Shown here: positions 8,062 to 16,387 of the stretch, piece by piece
Numbering within the stretch: position 1 is the first letter of the stretch
How the letters are laid out: each line of letters begins with the position of its first letter
From: Streptomyces alboniger
GTDB taxonomy: Bacteria; Actinomycetota; Actinomycetes; Streptomycetales; Streptomycetaceae
DNA: 64,000 nt
Direction: 5' to 3'
NCBI RefSeq assembly: GCF_008704395.1
Contig: NZ_CP023695.1
Span: 2,108,001-2,172,000, forward strand
The notes under the pieces: model-generated
Databases searched by the model: none
Seen by the model: only the letters and a program-made list of their open reading frames with translations
What the model was told of the DNA's origin: nothing
Program-made: the position numbers and the translations under genes

Positions 8062-9858
8062 TTGCGCGAGTTCAGCCTTCCGGCCCTGTACGAGGTCCCT
8101 GCGGACGGCAATCTGACCGACATCGTCCGTAGAAATGCCGCGCAGCACCCGGATGTCGCCGTCATCGGCCGCAAGGTCGACGGCAGCTGGCAGGACGTAG
8201 ACGCCAAGACCTTCCTCGCGGAGGTGCGCGCCACCGCCAAGGGTCTGGTCGCCGCCGGTGTGCGGCCCGGCGACCGCGTCGGCCTGATGTCCCGTACGCG
8301 CTACGAATGGACGCTTCTCGACTTCGCCATCTGGAGCGCGGGCGCGGTGACCGTGCCGGTGTACGAGACGAGTTCGGCCGAGCAGATCCAGTGGATCCTC
8401 GGCGACTCCGGTGCCGTCGCCTGCCTCGTCGAACTGGACGCGCACGCCGCCGCCGTGGAGTCCGTACGCGACCGGCTGCCCGCCCTCGCGCACGTCTGGC
8501 AGATCGACAAGGGCGGCGTCGAGGAGCTGAAGAGCGCGGGCGCCGAGGTCACGGACCAGACCCTCGACGAGCGCTGCGCGGCCGCCGGCGCCGACGACCC
8601 GGCCACCATCGTCTACACCTCGGGCACCACGGGCCGCCCCAAGGGCTGTGTGCTGACCCACCGCAGCTTCTTCGCGGAGTGCGGCAACGTGGTGGAGCGC
8701 CTCAAGCCCCTCTTCCGCACGGGTGAGTGCTCGGTCCTGCTCTTCCTGCCCGTCGCCCACGTCTTCGGACGGCTGGTCGAGGTCGCCGCGCTGATGGCGC
8801 CGATCAAGCTGGGCCACGCGCCGGACGTCAAGAACCTCACGGACGAACTCGCCTCCTTCCGGCCGACCATGATCCTGGGCGTTCCGCGCGTCTTCGAGAA
8901 GGTCTACAACTCGGCGCGCGCCAAGGCGCAGGCCGAGGGCAAGGGCAAGATCTTCGACAAGGCCGCGGACACGGCGATCGCGTACAGCCGCGCGCTCGAC
9001 ACGTCCTCGGGTCCCTCTCTCGGCCTGCGGATCAAGTACAAGATCTTCGACAAGCTGGTCTACAGCAAGCTGCGCGCGGTCCTCGGCGGCCGCGGCGAGT
9101 ACGCGATCTCCGGCGGCGCCCCGCTCGGCGAGCGCCTCGGCCACTTCTTCCGCGGCATCGGCTTCACGGTCCTGGAGGGCTACGGCCTGACCGAGTCCTG
9201 CGCGGCCACCGCCTTCAACCCCTGGGACCGCCAGAAGATCGGCACGGTCGGCCAGCCGCTGCCCGGCTCCGTCGTGCGCATCGCGGACGACGGCGAGGTC
9301 CTGCTCCACGGCGAGCACCTGTTCTCGCGCTACTGGAACAACGAGGGCGCCACCGAGGAGGCCCTCGCCGACGGCTGGTTCCACACCGGCGACATCGGCA
9401 CCCTCGACGAGGACGGCTATCTGCGCATCACCGGCCGCAAGAAGGAGATCATCGTCACCGCCGGCGGCAAGAACGTGGCCCCGGCCGTGATCGAGGACCG
9501 TATCCGCGCACACGCGCTGGTCGCCGAGTGCATGGTCGTCGGCGACGGCCGCCCCTTCGTGGGGGCACTCGTCACGGTCGACGACGAGTTCCTCGGCCGC
9601 TGGGCCGCCGAGCACGGCAAGCCCGCGGGGTCGACGGCGTCCTCCCTGCGTGACGACGCGGATCTGCTCGCGGCGATCCAGAGCGCGGTGGACGACGGCA
9701 ACGCGGCGGTCTCCAAGGCGGAGTCCGTACGGAAGTTCCGTGTGCTGTCCTCGCAGTTCACGGAGGAGTCCGGGCATCTGACGCCGTCGCTGAAGCTGAA
9801 GCGGAATGTGGTGGCGAAGGATTACGCGGACGAGATCGAGGCGATTTACCGCGGGTAG
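8062..9858 (+). CDS. long-chain fatty acid-CoA ligase (AMP-forming)
   Basis: 598 residues from a TTG at 8062, with AGGAG about nine bases upstream. The protein then begins LREFSLPALYEVPADGN, the usual start of this family. The AMP-binding P-loop YTSGTTGRPKGC is near residue 188, the A5 motif GYGLTESCAA near 375, and the hinge/A7-A8 region GWFHTGDIG...GRKKEIIVTAGGKNVAP near 440-475. A9/A10 lysines follow, ending in SLKLKRN near 578. It activates long-chain fatty acids to acyl-CoA via an acyl-adenylate, as a peripheral membrane or cytosolic enzyme. The position beside a pimB-like gene parallels mycobacterial fadD15-pimB. Its chain-length preference cannot be predicted. Confidence 0.93.
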   Translation: MREFSLPALYEVPADGNLTDIVRRNAAQHPDVAVIGRKVDGSWQDVDAKTFLAEVRATAKGLVAAGVRPGDRVGLMSRTRYEWTLLDFAIWSAGAVTVPVYETSSAEQIQWILGDSGAVACLVELDAHAAAVESVRDRLPALAHVWQIDKGGVEELKSAGAEVTDQTLDERCAAAGADDPATIVYTSGTTGRPKGCVLTHRSFFAECGNVVERLKPLFRTGECSVLLFLPVAHVFGRLVEVAALMAPIKLGHAPDVKNLTDELASFRPTMILGVPRVFEKVYNSARAKAQAEGKGKIFDKAADTAIAYSRALDTSSGPSLGLRIKYKIFDKLVYSKLRAVLGGRGEYAISGGAPLGERLGHFFRGIGFTVLEGYGLTESCAATAFNPWDRQKIGTVGQPLPGSVVRIADDGEVLLHGEHLFSRYWNNEGATEEALADGWFHTGDIGTLDEDGYLRITGRKKEIIVTAGGKNVAPAVIEDRIRAHALVAECMVVGDGRPFVGALVTVDDEFLGRWAAEHGKPAGSTASSLRDDADLLAAIQSAVDDGNAAVSKAESVRKFRVLSSQFTEESGHLTPSLKLKRNVVAKDYADEIEAIYRG

Positions 9859-9928
9859 CGTCGGTGGGGCCGCCCACTCGCCGTGGGGGGCCTTGCTCGT
9901 CTCGCGACTGCCGGTCTCGTCGTGGTTG

Positions 9929-10026
9929 CTCGCGCAGTTCCCCGCGCCCCTGAAGCAGGGGCTCCGCCCCGCTTCCCATAAAAGCGGGCGCAGCCCGGCT
10001 TTTAGGGGCGCGGGGAACTGCGCGAG
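9929..10026. terminator. 98-base inverted repeat / bidirectional terminator between convergent genes
   Basis: Perfect 23-base arms at 9929-9951 and 10004-10026 (core CGCAGTTCCCCGCG) enclose a second imperfect stem around GCTTCCCATAAAAGC. It lies between the ends of the acyl-CoA ligase and glycosyltransferase genes. The arm is repeated at 31848-31868 and belongs to a palindrome family I know as very abundant in Streptomyces. Confidence 0.75.
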
Positions 10027-10072
10027 GACCCCATGACGGCCGGCAGGTGGGCGAGAACCCCCGGTCGCGGCG

Positions 10073-11215
10073 CTAAAGCAGCTCCCGGAGCCTCTCCGCC
10101 AGGAGGTCCCAGCGCCACCTCTCCTCAACCCAAAGGCGCCCCCGCCCGCCCATGCGCTGCCGCAACTCCGCGTCCGCGAGCAACGCGGTGATCCGATCCG
10201 CCGCCTCCTCCGGGGCGCCGCCCCGCACGACCCAGCCCGTCTCCCCGTCGAGGACCGCGTCCGGCGCGCCCCCGGAGTCCCCTGCGACCACGGGCAGCCC
10301 CGTCGCCGACGCCTCCAGGTAGACGATCCCGAGGCCCTCCACGTCCAGGCCCCCGCGCCGCGTCCGGCACGGCATCGCGAAGACGTCCCCCGCGCCGTAG
10401 TGCGCGGGCAGCTCCTCCCACGGCACCGACCCGGTGAAACGGACGGAGCCCGCGACGCCGGTCTCGGCGGCCAGCTTGCGGAGGTCGTTCTCGTAGGGTC
10501 CGCCTCCGACCACCAGAAGCACCGCCTCCGGCTCGGAGGCGAGAATCCTCGGCATGGCGAGGATCAACGTGTCCTGGCCCTTGCGCGGCACCAGCCGCGA
10601 GACGCACACGACGACAGGGCGGTCGGCAAGGCCGAGCCGCGCCCGCACCGCATCGCCGCCCGACCCCGGGTGGAACGTCTTCTCGTCGACCCCGGGCGGC
10701 AGTTGGACCATCCGGCCGGCCGCCGCGGGCGACAGCGCCGCCGCGATCCGGGAGCGCGTGTACTCCCCGAGATAGGTGACGGTGTCCGTCGACTCGCCGA
10801 TCCTGCGCAGCAGTTGGCGCGAGGCGGGCAGCTGGGCCCAGCCGGCCTCGTGCCCGTGCGTCGTGGCCACGAGCCGCTTCGCCCCCGCCCTCCGCAGCGC
10901 GGGCGCCATGAGTCCGAGCGGCGCCGCCGCCCCGAACCACACCGACGTACAGCCGTGTTCGCGCAGGAGCGAGACGGCGCGGCGGGTGACGCGCGGGGTC
11001 GGGAGCAGCATCGTCGTGGGGTCGCGTACGACCTCGAAGGGCTGCTCGGCGTCGAAGGCCGCGGTGGCCTCGGCGCCCTCGCGGCCGCGCTTCCAGGTGG
11101 AGGCGTAGACGACGAGCTGCTCGGGGTCCAGGCGCAGCGCCATGTTGTGCAGGAACGCCTGGATGCCACCGGGCCTGGGCGGGAAGTCGTTCGTGACGAT
11201 CAGGGTCTTGTGCAT
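10073..11215 (-). CDS. GT4 glycosyltransferase, PimB-like (phosphatidylinositol mannosyltransferase type)
   Basis: 380 residues with a GT-B fold. The N-terminal domain starts NDFPPRPGGIQAFLHN, with the Gly-rich loop that contacts the donor. GVDEKTFHPG near 180 and VVCVSRLVPRKGQDTL near 203-218 open the nucleotide-sugar domain. EGLGIVYLEASATGLP near 297 carries the E-x7-E signature. The family transfers mannose from GDP-mannose to phosphatidylinositol lipids on the cytosolic face. Context agrees with PimB': the gene next to it in mycobacteria is fadD15, and a GT-C-like membrane protein is divergent here. There is no strong ribosome site before the ATG at 11215. The acceptor is inferred. Confidence 0.83.
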   Translation of the reverse strand: MHKTLIVTNDFPPRPGGIQAFLHNMALRLDPEQLVVYASTWKRGREGAEATAAFDAEQPFEVVRDPTTMLLPTPRVTRRAVSLLREHGCTSVWFGAAAPLGLMAPALRRAGAKRLVATTHGHEAGWAQLPASRQLLRRIGESTDTVTYLGEYTRSRIAAALSPAAAGRMVQLPPGVDEKTFHPGSGGDAVRARLGLADRPVVVCVSRLVPRKGQDTLILAMPRILASEPEAVLLVVGGGPYENDLRKLAAETGVAGSVRFTGSVPWEELPAHYGAGDVFAMPCRTRRGGLDVEGLGIVYLEASATGLPVVAGDSGGAPDAVLDGETGWVVRGGAPEEAADRITALLADAELRQRMGGRGRLWVEERWRWDLLAERLRELL

Positions 11216-11361
11216 CGCGCCTGACAGTACCGAAAACCGCCGATCGCGCCGAAAGCGGCCGACCGTACCGATCGGCCCCGCCTCTTCGCCCTCGCCCGGC
11301 CCCGCCCGGCATCATGACACCCCGAATCGCAATGAAATGCACAAATGGGGGCGAGGCACGC

Positions 11362-12600
11362 ATGGCATGCATCCTGACCGTCTGGGTCCTGACCAGGACC
11401 GTTCTGCTGCTCTGCGTCCTCCATGTGCTCACCGCCCCGGGACCGGACGTCACCAGCGACGTCTCCGTCATCTACCAGGGCTGGTACGAGGTCCTGCGCA
11501 CGGGCACCTTCCCGCTCGACGACGTCACCTGGCAGTACCCGCCCGCGGCGGCCCTCGCGGTCCTCTCCCCCGCCCTCCTGCCCTTCCTCGACTACGCCTC
11601 CGCCTTCTTCGTCCTCGCCCTCCTCGCCGACGCGGCGGTCTCCGGGCTGCTGCTGTACGCGGGGCGGCGCCCCGGCAAGTCGGTGCGCGGCCTGTGGGTG
11701 TGGATCGTGGGCGTGCCCCTGCTCGGCCCGACCGTGTACGCCCGCTACGACGTGCTGGTGACCGCCGTCGCGGTCGCGGCGCTGCTCGCGGGGGCCCGGC
11801 ATCCGCGCACCATGGGGGCGCTCGCCGGGTTCGGGGCGCTGCTGAAGGTGTGGCCCGTGCTGCTGCTCGTGGGGGTGGCTCGCGGGCGGGCGGCCCTGCG
11901 GTCCTGGGCCGCGGCGGCGGGCGCGGCCCTCGGTGTCACGCTGGCGTTCCTCGTGGCGATGCCGGGCGCGCTCGCGTTCCTCACCTTCCAGCGCGACCGC
12001 GGCACGGAGGTGGAGTCCCTCGGCGCCCTGGTCTTCCACGTGGGGCGGCACCTCGGCTGGCGGGGTGAGGTGCGGCTCAACTACGGCTCGGTGGAGTTCC
12101 TCGGCCCCGGCGTCCCGCTGGTGAGCACGGCGGCGCAGGTGCTGTCCGCGGCGGCCTGCTGCTGGCTCCTGGCGTGGCGGCTGCGCGCGCGGGCCCGGTC
12201 GGCGAGCACGCTCGCGGACGCCGCCTTCGTGGCCGTGCTGCTCTTCACCGCGACGAGCAGGGTGATCAGCCCCCAGTACATGCTGTGGCTGGTCGGTGTC
12301 GCCGCCGTCTGCCTGGCGTTCCGCACGAGCCGCATGGAGCTGCCGGCCCGCCTGGTCCTCGCGGCCACGTTCGTGACGTTCCTGGAGTTCCCCGTGTGGT
12401 TCTCGCACGTGGTGGCCAGCGACCCGCTGGGCGTGGCGCTACTGCTCGTACGCAATGGCCTGCTGGTCGCGGCGGCCCTGCTGGCCTGCCGGAACCTGTG
12501 GCGGCAGACCGTGTCCGAGCCGCGCGGCCGGGCGGGGCGGCCGGTGCCCGAGCAGCTCAGCCAAGCTCCGAGCGCAGATACGTACGCCAGCGCGCCGTGA
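11362..12600 (+). CDS. DUF2029/GT87-type polytopic membrane protein, probable polyprenyl-phosphate-mannose-dependent mannosyltransferase
   Basis: 412 residues, about ten hydrophobic segments, starting MACILTVWVLTRTVLLL. Motifs of the GT-C/GT87 group are visible: an early acidic pair, SDVSVIYQGWYEVLRTGTFPLDD (about 33-55), followed by WQYPPAAALAVLSPAL. GT87 enzymes take mannose from a polyprenyl-phosphate donor on the outer face of the membrane and extend lipoglycans. The ATG at 11362 is preferred because GGCGAGG lies five bases upstream. An ATG at 11314 is also possible. It is divergent from the PimB-like gene, so the pair may serve PI-mannoside or related glycolipids. The 3' end overlaps the convergent peptidase gene by 44 bases. 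Confidence 0.75.
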   Translation: MACILTVWVLTRTVLLLCVLHVLTAPGPDVTSDVSVIYQGWYEVLRTGTFPLDDVTWQYPPAAALAVLSPALLPFLDYASAFFVLALLADAAVSGLLLYAGRRPGKSVRGLWVWIVGVPLLGPTVYARYDVLVTAVAVAALLAGARHPRTMGALAGFGALLKVWPVLLLVGVARGRAALRSWAAAAGAALGVTLAFLVAMPGALAFLTFQRDRGTEVESLGALVFHVGRHLGWRGEVRLNYGSVEFLGPGVPLVSTAAQVLSAAACCWLLAWRLRARARSASTLADAAFVAVLLFTATSRVISPQYMLWLVGVAAVCLAFRTSRMELPARLVLAATFVTFLEFPVWFSHVVASDPLGVALLLVRNGLLVAAALLACRNLWRQTVSEPRGRAGRPVPEQLSQAPSADTYASAP

Positions 12601-13762
12601 AGTCCTCGGGCGTCGTGCCCAGGACGTCGCGCAGGGCGTCCTCGACCGCGCCCGCCCGCTCGTCGTGGGCGCCGACGGCCCGGTAGAAGTCCGTCAGCCT
12701 CCGCTCGCCCCACCGGTCCGCGATCATCCGGCAGGCCAGCCACGCGCCCTCGTACGACTCGGCGAGCCGCGCGGACTCCCGGCCGAAGCCGAAGTCCCCG
12801 TCCTTCGGGAGCGCGTCCGGCAGCTCTCCGCGCCGTACCGCCCGCCGCAGTTCGGGGGCGGCCTGCGGCGCGGTACGCCCCGTGCCGCGGTAGCCCACCC
12901 AGTCCGCGAAGCCCTCGGAGAGCCAGAGCGGGGTGGCCGGTGACGTCTGCGCGCGGGTCGCCACATGGGCCGTCTCGTGGGTCAGGACGACCTGCTTGCC
13001 GAAGTTGCCGAGGACGCCGTACGCCTCGGGGTTGACGATGATCCGGTCCGCGGGGGCCCGCCCGGAGCCGCCCGCCTCGCCCGTGGTGACCGCCGCGATC
13101 CCCCGGTAGCCGGCGGCGGGCGCCCCGAGGAGGCCCGCCATGCCCTTCAGGGACCGGGGCACGACCACGACGACCTTCCCCGGCCACTCCCCCGGCCAGG
13201 CCGCCCGCACCGCGGGCACCGCCCGGTCGGCGAGAGCGCGGTAGCCGCGCAGCTCCTGGACGCTTCGCCCGACGCCGAGGACGAGGCTGTGGCCGCCCCG
13301 CACCGCCCGCACCCTCCCCTGGTCCCACAGCTGCTCACCGGCGTTCTCCGCGGGCCGCTCGGAGGTGACGTACCAGCGCCCGCCGTGCCGTTCCAGGGAG
13401 AGGGTGCGCTCGGCGATGAGCGGGGCGCGGTCGTGGCCCTCGACGCGGTAGCGGAGTTCGGCGTCCGCCGTGGCCCGGGAGCCGTCGCGGTCGAGGTGGT
13501 TCAGGCGGTACTCCCAGGCGGCCAGCGGGATGCCGCGGACGTTCGCGAAGAGATCCGCCGCGCCGGCCGCCGCCCGCTCGGTCCGTTCGTACGCCTTCTC
13601 GTCCCCGTCGAGGACGGCGTGCGCCCGGCGTTCGAGGAGCCTGCGCACCTCACCCGCGGCGGAGTCCGGGACCGGGTCGCCGCCGCAGCCGGCGAGCACG
13701 GCGAGGCAGAGCGCGAGACACAGCGCCACCACCCACGACCCACGCCTGTGACCAGCCACCAC
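12557..13762 (-). CDS. lipoprotein zinc metallopeptidase-like protein (gluzincin motif)
   Basis: About 401 residues if the GTG at 13762 is used. The lipobox LAGC with C26 follows a short hydrophobic stretch, so the protein is probably a membrane-anchored lipoprotein. The HExxH motif is HETAH, and the third zinc ligand is probably the Glu of WLSEGFADWVG, 19 to 20 residues later, the gluzincin arrangement. The first half (about 30-190) looks like a small alpha/beta domain. The C-terminal end is inside the overlap with the convergent GT87-like gene, where stop codons of the two genes are 44 bases past each other. The substrate is unknown. A weak ribosome site leaves the exact start uncertain. 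Confidence 0.75.
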   Translation of the reverse strand: MVAGHRRGSWVVALCLALCLAVLAGCGGDPVPDSAAGEVRRLLERRAHAVLDGDEKAYERTERAAAGAADLFANVRGIPLAAWEYRLNHLDRDGSRATADAELRYRVEGHDRAPLIAERTLSLERHGGRWYVTSERPAENAGEQLWDQGRVRAVRGGHSLVLGVGRSVQELRGYRALADRAVPAVRAAWPGEWPGKVVVVVPRSLKGMAGLLGAPAAGYRGIAAVTTGEAGGSGRAPADRIIVNPEAYGVLGNFGKQVVLTHETAHVATRAQTSPATPLWLSEGFADWVGYRGTGRTAPQAAPELRRAVRRGELPDALPKDGDFGFGRESARLAESYEGAWLACRMIADRWGERRLTDFYRAVGAHDERAGAVEDALRDVLGTTPEDFTARWRTYLRSELG

Positions 13763-13806
13763 CTGCCCGATCGTACGGGGCGGTGGCGACCGGGCTCCGG
13801 TCGGAG

Positions 13807-14838
13807 TCAGACGCGTGTGACGGAGGAGACCGGCATCATGCCGACGGGGTCGTAGCGGACCGGCGCACCGGGGTAGGGGGCGTGCACCACCTGGCCGTTG
13901 CCCATGTACATCCCGATGTGGCTGGCGTCGTCGCGGTAGGTGACGAGGTCGCCGGGCTGCGCCTGGGCCAGGGGCACCTGCCGCCCGGCGTACCGCTGGG
14001 CCTGCGAGGTGCGGGGCAGACCGACGCCCGCCTGGGCGTACGACCACTGCATGAGGCCCGAGCAGTCGAACCCGGAGGGCCCGTTGGCGCCCCACACGTA
14101 GGGGCGGCCGATCGCGGACCTGGCGGCGGCGATGGCGGCGGCGGCCCGCGAGGAGGACGGGGCACCGCCGAGTTCGGGCAGCTCGGCGCGTCCGGCACCG
14201 GAGCGCGACGACCTGTCGTACGCCTCGCGCTCCTCGCTCGGCAGGGAGTTGAGCAGCCGTCTCGCCTGGGCCAGCTTGTTCTCGACGAGGCGCTTGTGGC
14301 GGGCGACGACGGCGCGGCTCTTCTCCAGCTCGGCGAGCTTGCGCCCGGCCTCGGTGCGCTGCTGCGCGAGGCCGCGCTGGGCCTGCCGCAGGTCGGTGAG
14401 CTGCCCCGCCTGCCGGGTGCTGACCCGGTCCAGGGCGGTGGCCTTGTCGAGGTAGCCCTCCGGGTCGGAGGAGAGCATCAGCTGGAGGGTGGGGTCGATG
14501 CCGCCCTCGCGGTACTGCGCTCCGGCGAGCGCGCCGAGTGCGCCGCGCATCTGGTTGATCCGCTCCTGGCCCCGCGCGATGCTGTCCCGGGCCCGCTCGA
14601 CCTGCGCGCGCAGCTTGTCCGCGCGCTCATCGGCCTTGTTGTACGCCTCGGTCGCCTGCTCGGCCTGTTCGTACAGCCGGTCCACCGTGGCCCGGGTGTC
14701 GGACGGCTTGTCCTGCGGCGCGGCGCCCGCGGGCACGGCGGCGAGGGCGGCGGCCGCGGTGGCCGCCGCCGCCGAGAGGACGGTGACGCGCGTGCTCCGG
14801 TCGAGGCCGGGCTCTGCGGGACGGCGATGGGACCCCAC
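13807..14838 (-). CDS. secreted NlpC/P60 peptidoglycan hydrolase (RipA/Rv2190c-like), copy A
   Basis: 343 residues. An Arg-containing N-terminus and hydrophobic stretch end near AGAAPQ (about residue 42), a Sec signal peptide. Residues about 48-200 form coiled coils rich in Ala/Glu/Arg/Gln. The NlpC/P60 domain follows: nucleophile C259 in FDCSGL, then H307 in SHIGMYM and H319 in VVHAPYP. The enzyme should cut D-Glu-mDAP or equivalent stem-peptide bonds in the wall. The start is GTG at 14838, with GGGAG about 12 bases upstream. It is a paralogue of the next gene upstream, with the same signal region, coiled coil and catalytic domain. A pair of such genes also sits next to pimB and qcr in corynebacteria (from memory). 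Confidence 0.9.
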   Translation of the reverse strand: MGSHRRPAEPGLDRSTRVTVLSAAAATAAAALAAVPAGAAPQDKPSDTRATVDRLYEQAEQATEAYNKADERADKLRAQVERARDSIARGQERINQMRGALGALAGAQYREGGIDPTLQLMLSSDPEGYLDKATALDRVSTRQAGQLTDLRQAQRGLAQQRTEAGRKLAELEKSRAVVARHKRLVENKLAQARRLLNSLPSEEREAYDRSSRSGAGRAELPELGGAPSSSRAAAAIAAARSAIGRPYVWGANGPSGFDCSGLMQWSYAQAGVGLPRTSQAQRYAGRQVPLAQAQPGDLVTYRDDASHIGMYMGNGQVVHAPYPGAPVRYDPVGMMPVSSVTRV

Positions 14839-14896
14839 GGGTAGCCGCTCTCCCTTCCGCTGACGGACCCCCAGGTCTCCGGGGGAATGCGCGCCG

Positions 14897-14926
14897 ACAG
14901 TAGCCGTGCGACTGCGTGGCGGCCAA
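14897..14926 (-). promoter_or_regulatory. candidate promoter for NlpC/P60 copy A
   Basis: On the minus strand TTGGCC (14921-14926) and TACTGT (14897-14902) are separated by 18 bases and sit about 50 bases upstream of the GTG start. A weak 8-base inverted repeat (CGCCCCGC, 14954-14987) beyond it may end transcription from copy B. Confidence 0.45.
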
Positions 14927-15047
14927 CGACCCGCGGGGGTGCGGACAGCCCGACGCCCCGCTTCAGACGCAGGTCATCAGCGGGGCGCGGGGTCAGCGGC
15001 GGTTGCCGGAATTCGCCCGTTCGGACGGTGCGGCAAGCGTGCTGACG

Positions 15048-16094
15048 TCAGCTGACGCGGACGCCGAACTGGAAGTCGCCGAGGTACTCCATGGACTCGT
15101 AGCGCACCACGGCGCCCGGCTTCGGGGCGTGCAGCACCTGGCCGTTGCCCGCGTAGAGGCCGACGTGCGCGAGGTTGTTGAAGAACACCAGGTCGCCGGG
15201 CTTCAGTTCGCCGCGGCCGAGCCTCGTGCCGTCGTTCTGCTGCGTGTACGTGGTCCGGGTGATCGAGACACCGGCCTGCGCGTACGCCCACTGGGTGAGC
15301 CCGGAGCAGTCGTAGGAGTTGGGGCCGGTGCCGCCGGAGACGTACGGCTTGCCCGTCTGGGTGGCGGCGGCGCTCAGGGCGGCGGCGCCGCGGCCGGAGG
15401 CGGGGGTCTCCTTGCCGAGGTCCGCGGGCTTGTCGGCGGCGCGGTCGGCGGCACGGCTCGCGCGCTGCTTCTCCTTGGCGGCCAGGTCCGACTTCTCCTT
15501 GGCCGTCAGCGTGTTGAGGAGCTTCTGCGCCTCGCCGAGCTTGGCCTGGACTTCCCGCTTCTTCTTGCCGAGTTCCGTGCGGGTGTCCGCGAGGTCGTCG
15601 AGCTTGCCCGCGGCCTCCTTGCGCTGCTGCGCGAGGTCCCGCTGCTTCTTCTGGATCTTCTTGAGCGAGTCGACCTGCTGGCTGCTCAGCTGGTCCAGGG
15701 TGGACGCCTTGTCGAGGTAGTCGTCCGGGTCGGAGGAGAGGAAGAGCTGGAGGGAGGGGTCGATGCCGCCGGAGCGGTACTGGGCGCTCGCCATCGAACC
15801 GAGGCCGTCGCGCAGGTCGTTCAGCTCTTCCTGGCCGCTGGCGACCTTGTCCTGGAGAGCGCCGATCTGCTTCTCCAGCTTCTCCTGCTTCTCCTTGGCC
15901 CCGTTGTACTTGTCGGTGGCCCGTTCCGCGTCTTCGTAGAGCTTGTCGACCTTGGACTTGACCTCGTCCTTGCCCGGCTTCGGCGCGGCCTGGGCGGCAC
16001 CCTGCGAGGTGAGGGCCACGGCAGCGGCGGCGGTCGCGGTGAGCACGGTCACGCGAGTGCGGCTCGGCTGCTTGGGTCGACGGTGGGACGCCAC
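15048..16094 (-). CDS. secreted NlpC/P60 peptidoglycan hydrolase, copy B
   Basis: 348 residues, organised like copy A: signal peptide to about residue 37 (ALTSQGAAQAAPKP), a long Lys/Glu/Gln-rich coiled coil to about 220, and a C-terminal NlpC/P60 domain with C263 in YDCSGL, H310 in AHVGLYA and H322 in VLHAPKP. The coiled coil of this family in RipA-like proteins covers the active site until it is removed. The start is GTG at 16094, with AAGGAG nine bases upstream. The two copies are separated by 209 bases with their own promoter signals, so they are probably separately transcribed. The catalytic halves are clearly homologous, while the linkers differ, which suggests an old duplication. Confidence 0.9.
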   Translation of the reverse strand: MASHRRPKQPSRTRVTVLTATAAAAVALTSQGAAQAAPKPGKDEVKSKVDKLYEDAERATDKYNGAKEKQEKLEKQIGALQDKVASGQEELNDLRDGLGSMASAQYRSGGIDPSLQLFLSSDPDDYLDKASTLDQLSSQQVDSLKKIQKKQRDLAQQRKEAAGKLDDLADTRTELGKKKREVQAKLGEAQKLLNTLTAKEKSDLAAKEKQRASRAADRAADKPADLGKETPASGRGAAALSAAATQTGKPYVSGGTGPNSYDCSGLTQWAYAQAGVSITRTTYTQQNDGTRLGRGELKPGDLVFFNNLAHVGLYAGNGQVLHAPKPGAVVRYESMEYLGDFQFGVRVS

Positions 16095-16198
16095 GCGGGC
16101 GGCTCCTTCTTCCTCCAGCCGCCTACCGAGACGCGGCGGGCGGGTACCACCGCCGCCACCCCGGATGGGTGATCAACCGAGCGGGGGTTCGAGGGGTG

Positions 16199-16228
16199 AC
16201 CCTAGTGACCTTCTTGTGATCAGTTCAA
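16199..16228 (-). promoter_or_regulatory. candidate promoter for NlpC/P60 copy B
   Basis: Minus-strand TTGAAC (16223-16228), 18 bases, TAGGGT (16199-16204). It predicts a leader of about 98 bases before the GTG at 16094, GC-rich with several possible stems. The 293-base gap to the NYN gene also holds an AT-rich stretch at 16215-16290. I recognise no known riboswitch in it. Confidence 0.5.
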
Positions 16229-16387
16229 ATCTCATCAGCAAAAAATCGGTCGCGAAGCGCATTCTTTACCGATAACGCACAGCCAGTAATGAACTTCTGG
16301 CGCTAGGTCACACGAGGTGACGCCCAATTCGGGCATAGAGCCCAGGAGTTACTTGACACTCCTTAGCCCCGCGAAAGCCGCGCCGGG

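Noticed and set aside
12557..14095. Longer N-terminus for the lipoprotein zincin
   Set aside because: The frame is open upstream, but the signal sequence and lipobox fit a start at about 13762 and the extension overlaps an NlpC/P60 gene on the same strand in another frame.
16095..16387. Possible ydaO (c-di-AMP) riboswitch before an NlpC/P60 gene
   Set aside because: Streptomyces wall hydrolase genes can carry this riboswitch, but the predicted leader is only about 98 bases and I cannot find the conserved ydaO core. A covariance-model search would settle it.
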